Of a stretch of DNA of 64,000 nt, positions 1 through 9,611 are shown piece by piece. Both the position numbers and the translations under genes were made by a program. Numbering within the stretch: the stretch's first letter is position 1; each line of letters starts with the position of its first letter. Under the pieces are notes generated by a model. That model was not told the DNA's origin and did no database searches. It was given only the letters and a program-made list of their open reading frames with translations. Source of the DNA: Volvox africanus (lineage: Eukaryota > Chlorophyta > Chlorophyceae > Chlamydomonadales > Volvocaceae); contig BSDZ01000121.1 in the NCBI GenBank assembly GCA_030268105.1, positions 58,212 to 122,211 of the forward strand. Reading direction: 5' to 3'.

Positions 1-29
1 TCCACATTATTATTTAGTACTTCACATGC

Positions 30-407
30 ATGAGTGCTGCCTGTCGCACTCCATACAATGAAGTCCTTTCTCTTGTCAGATTACAGTTCTTTAAGAAAAA
101 CAGTCTCATCCTGCTACGTTACTGTATATTGAACATGCTCATACCACTCCCTTTATTAGGCTTTTTCTGTGGCATCACTTTCGGTTTTGCTGGTGCCTCT
201 TACGCTGCTCTTTATGCCCCTGTTTTAGATGATGTATATGTAACAGAATTTTTAGTGTGGATACTCATGGGTTCTTCTGTCTTTGTTCTCATGACAGTGT
301 TGGGCATTGCGATAGGGCAGTACCGCTCAACGGTGTCATTTATGTTGTATGCCAGTTCGATTACCGTTTATGTCGAAGTAGGCTGCAATCTATCCGAGCA
401 CTATTGA
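30..407 (+). pseudogene. Small hydrophobic membrane-protein ORF running into an LTR
   Basis: Open frame of 125 codons starting at an ATG; an in-frame TAG lies 15 bases upstream. Residues about 28-52 and 70-95 are hydrophobic and look like membrane spans, joined by a short acidic loop (APVLDD). No family was recognised. From base 343 the frame is LTR2 sequence, so the last 20 or so residues (from ML-YASSITV on) are LTR-encoded and the native C-terminus is missing. It may be a host exon interrupted by the LTR, or a gene carried by an older element. An identical ORF lies at 47284-47661 because of the segmental duplication. Confidence 0.4.
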
Positions 408-1139
408 ACATGATGTAAGCATATTAGCATGATATTTTCGAATATATCTAGCTAATGAAGCACGCTGCATTATCACTCGCGACATCACGCTGTTGGTCAA
501 CATGTTTGACTTGAGGCTGATATCAATGCACGAATCCACCATTGGCATAGTATACCACGTAATAATGTTTCAAATATTATTACCTCATCCGTATCATAAA
601 CCATACGCGTATGCGGGAATGCGACGATCGCAATGGTTGGGTCGGCAACCGAATATCGATATTCAGACCTTTGCATATTGCATACGTTGCATCCACTAAT
701 ATCACGGATTACACGAACAGTGCCATGATAGTACTCACACTTGAGATCGGAATCCAGTGAGACTTGTACTGCACATCGGTATCGTGAATGTGATAGGTGC
801 GAGGACAGCCGCCTAGAGACTGAAGTCGGCACGATGCTACTTTGGATTGTGTACCCACGGGTTCAACTCAATCTAACTCTCATACATACGTATTATTCGG
901 CCTGAGCTATTCCAGCATACCATATCCAGCCGGATGATGAACGCTGCCTGCGGGGTCTGACGGCAGACTTCTATTCTGCAATCAAAGATCATTCTAAGTT
1001 GAATCTTTCCTTGATGATAAGTCTTCCACTGTCACATTACTCGCATTGAATCGCCTTGCTGTTCGTAAGCACAATGCACGTGTAGCCAACACTCAGACGT
1101 GCAGGTTCAGTGCATGGTTGAAGAAGGAAGGATACAACA
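343..1139 (+). repeat. LTR of family LTR2, copy i
   Basis: Starts TGTTGTATGC and ends GGATACAACA, the TG...CA ends of a long terminal repeat. It aligns along its length with 1805-2615 and 3146-3960. Internal marks of the family are AGCATGATAT with CGAATATATCTAGCTAAT, inverted arms around GTAATAAT...ATTATTAC, and the palindrome CCGAATATCGATATTC. It is followed directly by AATTTGGTAGTGAGA, a degenerate version of the primer-binding site seen after other LTRs here. No clean target duplication was found. Confidence 0.85.
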
Positions 1140-1804
1140 AATTTGGTAGTGAGATGTTTCGACTCACGGCTGTTAAGTTCTCGCACGAACGAGTGGCGGC
1201 GAAAGGCATCACAAGACAACCCCACTGGAAAGTCTGTGATGCACAATCTTATTTCCAAATCACTGGTGTCGTGTTTATCCTTCAACACTAATCATATATT
1301 TGCTATCAGGATCCTCGGCAAGTTTATACCTGCACCGATTCGTGGCTTGGAAAATTAACCGAAAGAAAAAACAAGCGGTTCAGGCCTCAGGGGCAAGGAG
1401 CTCGCGCGTGTGTGTATGTGGATGCGGGTTTGACTTATAGGGGCGGAGAGACATGCAGCAGCTGAAAAATCTCCATATGCTGAAACCTCTCCCGCCCCCA
1501 CCCCACCACACCTTCTTGCCCCCGAAAATATCACGCTCTTCCCCAGCTGTTATTCTGTCTCTTACACTGTCCACATATAGACAGGCACGGGGTGTCGTAA
1601 CCCGCCATCAACTCGCCGCACATTAAGTACCTGTACAGCAGCAACTTATTTCCGCATGCCAAAGATATGAACTGGTCCATGTACACGAAGCGAGCCGTGC
1701 GAACCTCGTGGTGCAGCAGCGGATTGGCAGCGGCACGGCTGCCAGTGGCGGGGCCGCCCGCCGGCAGTGGCGGCGGCGGCGGTGTGGTGGGTGCGCCGGC
1801 AGGG
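1140..1804 (+). mobile_element. Short internal region of a non-autonomous LTR2 element with passenger DNA
   Basis: This 665-bp stretch lies between two direct LTR2 copies. The first 170 bases are a leader that also follows LTR2 copy ii (shared motifs TTCGACTCACGGCTGT and CCTTTCAtACcAATCATATnT, ending CTATCAG or CTACCAG). After that the two internal regions have nothing in common. Here the rest is markedly GC-rich, with C/G runs at 1490-1510 and a GGC-repeat stretch at 1745-1800, unlike the AT-rich LTRs. No gag or pol is present. It looks like a non-autonomous element carrying captured sequence on the minus strand. Confidence 0.6.
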
Positions 1805-1884
1805 TGTTGTACGCTGGTTCGATCATCGTTCATACCAAAGTAGACCGCAATACATTCGAGCATTATGAAGCATGACATAATCAT
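1380..1884 (-). pseudogene. Captured gene fragment inside LTR2 element (proline-rich then FISLACGNKLLLYRY-like)
   Basis: On the minus strand the passenger reads as a PPPPP/AGGP-rich linker, then HHEVRTARFVYMDQFISLAC and GNKLLLYRYLMCG, then a charged and glycine/tryptophan-rich tail. In the right-hand copy (48643-49146) this is one open frame of 167 codons. In this copy a single extra G near 1590 splits it. The middle part resembles a beta-propeller strand of a WD-type protein by eye only; this is weak. The frame starts within LTR2 sequence, so the first residues are not native. Confidence 0.3.
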
Positions 1885-2615
1885 ATTAGCATGATATATT
1901 CGAGTATATCTAGCTAATCAGGCACGTCGCATTATCATCTACGACATCGCGCTGTCGGTCAACATGTTTGACTCGAGGCTGATATTAATGCGAGATCTAT
2001 CCGTTGGCATAATATTCCACGTAATAATACTTTAAATATTATTACCTCATCTGTGTCATAAACCATACGCGTATGCAAGAACGCGACGATCGTGATGGTT
2101 GGGTCGGCAACCGAATATCGATATTTGGACCGCATATTGCATGCGTTGCATCCATTAATATCACGGATTACGCGATATTCAGAATAGTGCTACGAAGGTA
2201 CTCACACTTGAGATCGGAATCCAGTGAGACCTGTACTGCACATCGGTATCACGGCGTGATAGATGCGAGGACGGCCGCCTAGAGACCGAAGTCGGCTCGA
2301 TGCTACTTTGGACCAAGTACTTGCATACTTAATGCTATCTAATTCACATACATACGTTTTACTCATTTATATTCGGCCTGAGCTATTCTAGCATATCATC
2401 TTCAGCCGGATGATGAACATTGCCCGCGGGGTCTGACGGCCGACTACCAATCTGTAACCAAAGACTATTGTAAGTTGGATCTTTCCTTGTTGTTGAGTCT
2501 TTCGCTCTCACTTTACTCGCATTGAATCACCTTACTGTTCGTAAGCACGGTACGCACTTAGCTAACATCCAGACGTGCAGATTCAGTGCATGATCGAGGA
2601 AGGAAGGATACAACA
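1805..2615 (+). repeat. LTR of family LTR2, copy ii
   Basis: TGTTGTACGC start and GGATACAACA end; aligns with copies i and iii. It is followed by AATTTGGTAGCGAGACGG, a degenerate primer-binding site. Confidence 0.88.
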
Positions 2616-3088
2616 AATTTGGTAGCGAGACGGTTCGACTCACGGCTGTCTCATCATTACTATTGGAGAGTAGATTCTCGTGCGAGCGAGCGGCGGCGAG
2701 GAGTATCACGGGATAACCTCGTCAGAAAACCGGTATTGTAATATTCTCTTTCCAAACTATTGATATAATATTTGTCCTTTCATACCAATCATATCTACGC
2801 TACCAGTGAAGTCTTAAATCCACAGAAGGGATTCCATCGCCATCATACTCGGAATTGTTTATCTGATAAGTTGAACATCTGGCAGAATCAGCTACTAAGA
2901 CTACATCAATTTGAAGGTTACAACGCGTTGGTGGGTTACATTACCATTCTCGTCGGAATTTACTCGTGCGTGAACGGTACGCGGAAGAAATTTCTAAGGT
3001 ATAGAAACCATCTCTCTCTACCCTTGCAAGATACTAATTAGCATATATGTCGGATAACCAGTATCAACGGACTACAGGGGGAGTGAAC
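2616..3088 (+). mobile_element. Second short internal region between LTR2 copies, different passenger
   Basis: Begins with the same leader as 1140-1312, then changes at CTACCAG into unrelated DNA. An open frame (2772-3041, 89 codons, no convincing ATG) includes SDKLNIWQNQLLRLHQFEG and ILVGIYSCVNGTRKK; no family was recognised. It ends ACAGGGGGAG, a polypurine-like run, just before an LTR1 fragment. In the duplicated copy a solo LTR1 interrupts this stretch after GGTTACATT. Confidence 0.5.
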
Positions 3089-3145
3089 TGTTGTACCTCT
3101 CCTTCGTGTTTGCTCATAAACATCTTCGCGTCTGAAGGCTTTCGA
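3089..3145 (-). repeat. LTR1 end fragment, inverted
   Basis: Starts TGTTGTACCTCTCCTTCG, which is the reverse complement of the LTR1 3' end. It is cut after 57 bases where LTR2 copy iii begins. Confidence 0.75.
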
Positions 3146-3960
3146 TGTTGTATGCGGGTTCGATCCCCACTTGCACCGAAGTAGACTGCATTATATTCGA
3201 GCATTACGAAGCATGATATAATCATATTAGCATGATATATTCGAGTATATCTAGCTAATCAGGCATATCACATTCTCATCTACGACATCGCGCTGTCGGT
3301 CAACATGTTTGACTCGATGCTGATAATTAATGCGCGATCTATCCGTTGGTATAATATTCCGCGTTATAATGCTTTGAATATTATTACCTCATCTGTGTCA
3401 TAAACCATACGCGTATGCAAGAATGCAACGCTAGCGATGGTTGGGTCGGCAACCGAATATCGATATTCGGACCTTCGCATATTGCATGCGTTGCATTCAT
3501 TAATATCACGGATTACGTGGTATTTAAAATAGTGCTATGAAGGTACTCACACTTGAGATCGAAATCCAGTGAGACCTGTACTGCACATTGGTATCGCGAC
3601 GTGATAGGTGCGAGGACGGCTGCCTAGAGACCGAAGTCGGCTTGACACTAATTTGGGTCAAGTACTCGTGTACTTAACTCGGTCTGATTCTGATATATAC
3701 GTTTTACTCATTTATTATCGGCCTGAGCTATTCCAGCATAGCATTCCCAGCCGGATGATGAACGCTGCCCGCGGGGTCTGACGGCAGACTCCTAATTTGC
3801 AGCTGAAGATCATTGTAAGTTGAATCTTTCCTTATTGATAAGCCTTCCGCTGTCACGTTGCTTGCACTGAAGTGTCTTACTGTTCGTAAGCACCATGCAC
3901 GTGTAGCTAATACTCAGACGTGCAGATTCAGTGCATGGTTGAAGAAGGAAGGATACAACA
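3146..3960 (+). repeat. LTR of family LTR2, copy iii (5' LTR of a B-type element)
   Basis: TGTTGTATGC start, GGATACAACA end, followed by AATTTGGTATCGAGACAGG, the best-preserved primer-binding site of the three. It contains the perfect 18-bp palindrome CCGAATATCGATATTCGG (3453-3470). Near its start GGGTTCGATCCCC resembles the B box of a Pol III promoter. Confidence 0.9.
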
Positions 3961-4430
3961 AATTTGGTATCGAGACAGGTTCGTTGCCTGACTGCCTAAT
4001 GATGCTTGATCGGAAGTAAGTTCTTTCTAGGACGACTGTTGACGATGGGCGACGTAGCCCACTAGACATTATCGCCGAAGAACTTGTCCACGCTATATCA
4101 GATACTGTTGCTTCCAAATTGTGATTGCTTTTATACCTTTGTAGTTTACTGCAATTGTGGTGTGAGCCTTCGCTCTGAGTTGCAGGTGAAACTTGTGGTC
4201 TGGCACCGCTCGCGATAGCTTCTGGTTACAACTTGCGTTCTAATCAGCTGGAGGCTTTGATTGCACGGACTACAGGGGCCATATCTACTCGAAGCCTGCA
4301 AGAGTATTGTCGGTGTGCTGACCAAATTGTTTGTACTCTTGTGCTAGATTCGTGTGAATCGCTTGCACACTTGCTTTAGAATTATGTGCATCGTTTATTG
4401 TCACGCAATTTGAATATATTGGTCAGTGTT
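3961..4430 (+). mobile_element. Leader of truncated B-type element
   Basis: Primer-binding site (TGGTATCGAGAC) and a leader matching 52056-52527. It holds a frame reading RRSPLDIIAEELVHA...ASKL then TGA, homologous to the short leader ORF of LTR1 elements, and a second segment reading LEALIARTTGAISTR, homologous to LATLIAQTTEIRTQ of LTR1 leaders. The element is cut at 4428-4434, just where gag would start, and joined to inverted element A. Confidence 0.7.
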
Positions 4431-4433
4431 CCA

Positions 4434-6266
4434 CCGGTGGCCGACACAATGTGGCCCAAATATTCCACCTGAGGCTGCGCCCAAAAGCATTTGGCGCGTT
4501 TAGCAAACAATTGCTCCCGCCTCATAACGTCGAGCACGAGCCGAAGATGCTCCAAATGCTCCTCGCGCGTCTTAGAATAAACCAAGATGTCATCCAGGTA
4601 GCAAACAACGAACCTGTCGATAAACGGCCTAAACATTCGGTCCATAACCGCCTGAAACGTTGCAGGGGCATTAGTCAAACCAAACGATAGGACCGTATAC
4701 TCAAAGTGACCGAAGGGCGTCCGAAAAGCGGTTTTCGGAATATCAGAGGCAGCGATGCGGATCTGATTATAGCCCTGTTGCAAGTCAATCGAGGAAAAAT
4801 AAGCCGATCCCTTCAGCTTATCCAACAGGTCGTCAACGCGTGGCAAAGGGTAGCGATTTTTCACCGTACTCGCATTCAACCCCCGGTAATCGATGCACAT
4901 GCGCAAGGTCCCATCCTTCTTACCGACAAACAAAATCGGTGCAGAATACAGGGATGTGCTGGGGCGTATCATACCCTTCGCGAGCAAATCCGTCACCTGG
5001 CGCTTTACCTCGTCCAGCTCCAATGGACTCAACCTGTACATTGGCCGGGCCGTAGGCTGTGCTCCAGGCATGAGAGGGATTGTGTGATCAACAGGACGCA
5101 TAGGTGGTAGGCCAGGGATATCTTTAAAGACGTCCTCATACTGCGACAGTAGGGCCTCAACCTCAGGATCCACAGAAATCTGCGCGGTGGTGGCACAACA
5201 GCCCACCCGCGGCCTCAAAAGCAGTCCGTGGGCACCCTTCCGTAACAAACGGACAGCTTCCTTACGCCCGACTAGCTCTGGTTCGATTTGCGCTGCCATT
5301 GCGGTCACAGCGAAATTAACCATAGGCACCGCCTCAGCTTCGCCCTCCTTTGGTGTGACATGTTCGAACGACAGGAAAGGTACCTTAATCGACAGAGTAC
5401 CCTTGTACATATGCAGGGTTGCGGTCTCCATGTCGATGCGCGTGCGGTACTGTCATAATGTCGAGGACCCCATTATGTACGGTGCAGTCTCTGCTAAGCC
5501 CTGCAGCACGTACGGCCGGGCCACAACACGCAAAGGGCCTATCGATAGGCTAAGGGTAATCCTGCCCACGATGGGATGCTTACCCCCGTCAGCAAGGGTA
5601 ACCTGTGGACAATCAGACGACTCTGGGGTCAACCCCAGCGCATTCACCTCTGCGACAGAGATGAAGTCGTCGCTGGCACCGGTGTCAACAAGTGCCTTCA
5701 GAGTACGGCCATTCAAACCGATCTGAACCACTGGGACATGGTTATCTGCGAGCGACTGCCCAGCAGATAACGTTAGGTGGGTCCGTAACCTACGGCACCC
5801 TCATCAGGAGCTTCGTACCAAACGTCAACCGAGTAGGATGTGCCTGGCCACGGAGCCAGCATACCCTCCCGATCCACACCGTTAAACAAAACGGTGCCCG
5901 GCTCGAACCGGTGGACACGCCGCATACCCCTTAACGATGCCTCTGCCTTGCGCCGACAGAAAGCGGGGAGTAATACACATGCGGCGGTGCCTGGATATTG
6001 ACGCCTACATCTCCTATAAACGGCCAACTGTTCCGACATCTCACGCAGAGACGAGGGGATGAACTTTTGTTCATCCACGTGGTTAGACAGATCGATAGAC
6101 GACAGGGGACGGCGAGGTGCAAACAAATTACACAACGGATCGAAGCAGAGAAGTCCCGTGCGTCCGTCAAGCGTGATGCGTCGCGCAATGACTCGCTCAA
6201 TGTGTCCAAGTACGCAAGGCAACAATGCCTTCACGGCTGGCCGTAAGGATGACCACCGACCACGCG
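4434..6266 (-). pseudogene. pol: Element A pol fragment: protease and reverse transcriptase
   Basis: The aspartic protease carries ALVDTGASDDF (DTGA motif) near 5670. RT follows in the 5431-4382 frame: residues about 150-330 hold the fingers ([19 protein letters not shown]), the first catalytic aspartate ([12 protein letters not shown], residue 215) and the YLDD box (residues 278-281). The frame is broken several times: a CGG to TGA change at 5453-5455 cuts protease from RT, and the pol N-terminal region (6435-5773) is offset from protease by indels. Sequence after IVSATGG is foreign (LTR2-element leader). In an intact relative this enzyme would copy the element's RNA in cytoplasmic particles; this copy cannot. 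Confidence 0.92.
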
Positions 6267-7547
6267 TTAGTTCAGAAATCCCGGGCGGTGCCCCCTCCAC
6301 AGGAACCCGGGCAAGGTCGGCTGAGGTACAAACGGCGGCAGTAACGGGCAATCCTTCGTAGGATGACTCTCCGCGCACCGTAGACAAACATTGGCCGCTT
6401 TCCGACGTTCGAACTCGGAATGATTGCAATTCCATTTTGGCATAAACGAGTCATCCGTGCGAGTCCGCTTCGCATTGGGGTCAGAGCGCTGTGCGGCTGC
6501 CGACGACGGCGCACCACCACGCTTCCTGCTCTTAGCCGGGTCCGAGCTCGGACCTGCTCCTCCTGACCCGCGGACACCCGAGCTAGCGCCCCCGTGCGCC
6601 TGGCGTTGCCGGTTGCTGCGTCGCGTCGCGGCAGTAGGTGTGGGGCGGGTCGCTCCGAGTTCCTGGTCGAGAGCTACAGCTTCCCCAAGCGGATCCTGCA
6701 CTTGCACGGCATTTGCACGAGGGGCAGACTTGACTTCTTCCTCACCGGCAAGGAGTCGTATCTCCGTACCCTTAGCAAAAGTGACCAAGGCATCATACGA
6801 CTTGATCGGCACCCCAGCCAAGTCAGTAGCGCACCATTTAGCCTAAAGGTTTGTCAGGCCTCGCTTAAACCAAAAGACACGCTCGGTTTCGGTGAGATCA
6901 GCAATGGGGGTCACAAGTGCTTCGAAGCGTGACTGGTACGCAGGTACATTTTCACCCCGACGCATGTGGTAGCTACCGGCTGCCAAAACCTTACGAGCCT
7001 CCACATCACGTGCTTGAACCTCAGTAGCGAACCGTGCGAGCAAAGCGGCGATCATCTCGTCAAAAGTATAGTCGCCCTGGGCGGTGGTCCATTCGCGATA
7101 CCAGTCCTTCGCTGAGCCCTCGAGGGTGTTACCAACGAAGAGACACCTGATACCATCATTATCGCCACCTTGAACAGCCTGGAGATACTTTTTAGCGTCA
7201 CGCACGTACGCACGAGTTGCATCGGCTATGCTAGGTCCTGGTGTCTTTTCAGTCAGCGAGATATTGAGCCTAGGAACGGGAATTGACAATCTCATCACCT
7301 CAGGGATGTCATCATGCCCTCGAGCTTGAGGTAATGGCAGAACCCTTGGTCCAGCAGTGTTGTCCATATTCGTATTAACTGCTGAATGCGGCACAATTAA
7401 GTGAGCAGGGGTCTGAAGGACAAAGGGCTCTTGAGTGGCTCGCGTGCCAACAGTCTCAAGACCTCTATCCGGCGCTCTAGCAGCCACAACAAAATCGGGT
7501 TGGCTAGCTAAGCTAGTGTGCGGCGTATCGTCACGTTCCACGGACAT
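6267..7547 (-). pseudogene. gag: Element A gag, broken
   Basis: Starts at ATG 7547 and follows element A2 and E gag closely. It has a retrotransposon capsid-like region (YLQAVQGGDNDGIRCLFVGN, then a DWY motif) and a C-terminal basic region ending in a zinc knuckle CLRCAESHPTKDC (C-x2-C-x3-H-x4-C). Around 6843 a change (AGCCTAAAGG against AGCCAAAAG in relatives) ends the first frame, which reopens from 6821. At the gag-pol boundary the TAG present in relatives is lost through a 7-base deletion, so gag runs on in a shifted frame to 6267. Confidence 0.9.
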
Positions 7548-7850
7548 GGAACACGAAGTGATACCCTAGGTTTGCGTAACAGAAGCCGACTTCTATCGCA
7601 AAGGCAAGAGTACAAAGCGATTCGGTGAGCCTACCGACAGTACTCTTGAGAAGATTCAGTAAACTCAGCAAGTACTTGCCCAGCTGAGTCCTGATCTCCG
7701 TAGTTTGGGCGATGAGAGTCGCCAACTGGTCCGGACGAAAGCCGGTCTCAGTCACCGCGGCAAGCAATGCCGGTGCACTGAGATTACCTGCGACTCAGAG
7801 CGTACACTTACACAACAAGTGCAGCAATCTAAGCAAAAGCAATTAAACAA

Positions 7851-7946
7851 TTACAAACCGGAAGCGGCGGCGTCCAAAACGGCGCGGCCTAGGTCTTCGG
7901 CAAAAGTATCTAGTGGTCCTCGTGGTTCGTCGCTGGAACTCGCCAT
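7851..7946 (-). CDS. Short leader ORF of element A (31 codons)
   Basis: ATG GCG AGT ... TTG TAA encodes a peptide containing GPLDTFAEDLGRAVLDA-like sequence. The same ORF is present in copies A2, E, F, C and the right-edge copy. Its second half matches a reading of the diverged LTR2 leader at amino-acid level. It may be a separate uORF or a first gag exon spliced at G|GTTTGT; see findings. Confidence 0.5.
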   Translation of the reverse strand: MASSSDEPRGPLDTFAEDLGRAVLDAAASGL

Positions 7947-8013
7947 AGAAAGAACCTACTTCCGATTAGACAAAGGGAGACAGTTAGGCAACGAACCTGT
8001 CTCGATACCAATT

Positions 8014-8845
8014 TGTTGTACCTCTCCTTCGTGTTTGCACATAAGTATCTGCGCGTCTGAAGGCTTTGGACACCGATGCGCGAGCACTTGCAAGTACAAC
8101 AAGGCAAGCGCGAGCAAACAGAGACAGCGGAAGACTTCAAGACAAGAAGAGATATAACTTACAGTCTTACAGATCGGTGCGGTGCAATGGACGTAATCGC
8201 CGTCAGCGCCGGAAGCAAGCAATCATCACGCGGCGGTGATAAGCGAAGTTTAGGCTTAGCTCGGGCTAAGTAGAGTAGCGTATAGCAATGATAATGTAGA
8301 ACACACGAGTGTTCTCCGGTGTCGAATATCTTATCTTGCTTAGCCGTCCTCGCATCTGTTATACTCGTAGCATCGCAATGCCGTACGATTCACACTAGGA
8401 GGCCGATCCTAAGTGTGACAACCCTACTGCGTATAGGCGATGTCCAAGCATAACAACGTATAAGCCTTTCCGGCATTCGCATGATGCAAGGGTCCGGATA
8501 ACAATATCCGGTTGCAGGGCATGCATCGCGACAAGTGCGGCGCTCTCAACGTGTGCTGTAATGAAGTAATATTATATCAAATAATATTACTTATCGTTTC
8601 GTAGCACGAGCATAATGCGCACTTCAATGATTCGGTATTTCATGCATGCTAGGCGGATTTGCCATGATGCGATGTTGCGATGGATAATGATGACATGCCA
8701 AATGCATATATAAATATATACGAATATATTTATATCATGCCAATTCATTCATATGCATTAATCGTTCATGCATTCATCAAGATAACACTTCGCCTCGTAG
8801 GGTCGCATCGACCTACATCGGCGGGAAATGAACCGTAGCACAACA
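8014..8845 (-). repeat. LTR1, 5' LTR of element A
   Basis: On the minus strand it begins TGTTGTGCTACGGTT and ends GGTACAACA, 832 bp. The next minus-strand bases are AATTGGTATCGAGACAGG, the primer-binding site. It contains the hairpin GTAATATTAT-loop-ATAATATTAC and paired AT-rich arms near TGCATATATAAAT. Confidence 0.95.
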
Positions 8846-9611
8846 GATCCTGCCCACGATGGGATGCTTACCCCCGTCAGCAAGGGTAACCTGTGGACAA
8901 TCATACGATTCTGGGGTCAACCCCAGCGCATTCACCTCTGCAGCAGAGATGAAGTCGTCGCTGGCACCGGTGTCAACGAGTGCCTTCAGGGTACGGCCAT
9001 TTAGACCGACCTGAATCACCGGGACACGGTTATCTACAAGCGACTGCCCAGCAGATCACGTTAGTGCTCTTTGGGCGGGTCCGTAACCACACGGAACCCT
9101 CATCAGGAGCTTCGTACCAAACGTCAACCGAGTAGGATGTGCCTGGCCACGGAGCCAGCATACCCTCCCGATCCACACCGTTAAACAAAACGGTGCCTGG
9201 CTCGAACCGGTGGACACGCCGCATACCCCTTAACGATGCCTCTGCCTTGCACCGACAGAAAGCGGGGAGTAATACACATGCGGCGGTGCCTGGATATTGA
9301 CGCCTACATCTCCTATAAACGGCCAACTGTTCCGAAATCTCACGCAGAGATGAGGGGATGAACAAAACCACGTGGTTAGACAGATCGATAGATGACAGGG
9401 GACGGCGTGGGGTAAACAGATTACACAGCGGATCGAAGCAGAGAAGTCCCGTGCGTCCGTCAAGCGTGACGTGTCGCGCAATGACTCGCTCGATGTGTCC
9501 AAGTACGCAAGGCAACAATGCCTTCATGGCTGGTCGTAAGGATGACCACCGACCACGTGTTAGTTCAGCAATCCCGGGTGGTGCCCCCTCCGCAGGAACC
9601 CGGGCAAACCC
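8846..9611 (-). CDS. pol: Element A2 pol N-terminal part, interrupted in protease
   Basis: Directly follows the gag TAG in the same frame: 28 codons (GFARVPAEGAPPGIAEL...) lead into 9527-9030, which is conserved in all LTR1 copies (LPCVLGHIERVIAR, FDPLCNLFTPRRPLSSIDL). It runs into a protease reading LVDTGASDDFIS in a shifted frame at 9019-8846. The frame breaks near 9060-9030. The sequence ends at IVGRI, where the LTR of element A begins. Confidence 0.85.

Larger units (their letters stand above)
1..4428. repeat. Segmental duplication, left copy (partner 47255-52527)
   Basis: Base 1 aligns with 47255 and the match runs collinearly to the end of a shared leader (4428 versus about 52527). The copies differ by scattered substitutions and one-base indels, plus one 825-bp difference: a solo LTR with its target duplication, present only in the right copy. 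The left copy lacks upstream sequence only because the window starts here. Its right edge is a hard junction: the shared leader stops at gttcca and continues into inverted reverse transcriptase sequence of element A, while the right copy continues into a gag start codon. Confidence 0.95.
4431..8845 (-). mobile_element. Ty3/gypsy element A (LTR1 family), 3'-truncated
   Basis: Reading on the minus strand: 5' LTR (8845-8014), primer-binding site (about 8011-8000), leader with short ORF, gag, protease and reverse transcriptase. It ends inside RT about 50 residues after the YLDD motif; RNase H, integrase, chromodomain and 3' LTR are gone. Its 5' LTR abuts the protease region of element A2, so A probably inserted into A2 and the rest of both was lost when the junction at 4431 formed. 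Confidence 0.9.

Noticed and set aside
497..832. Minus-strand ORF in LTR2
   Set aside because: Falls wholly inside an LTR, is not kept in other LTR2 copies, and is frame-dependent on small indels.
3146..3180. tRNA gene at the LTR2 start
   Set aside because: Only a B-box-like motif; no A box, no cloverleaf, and the position is fixed by the LTR end.
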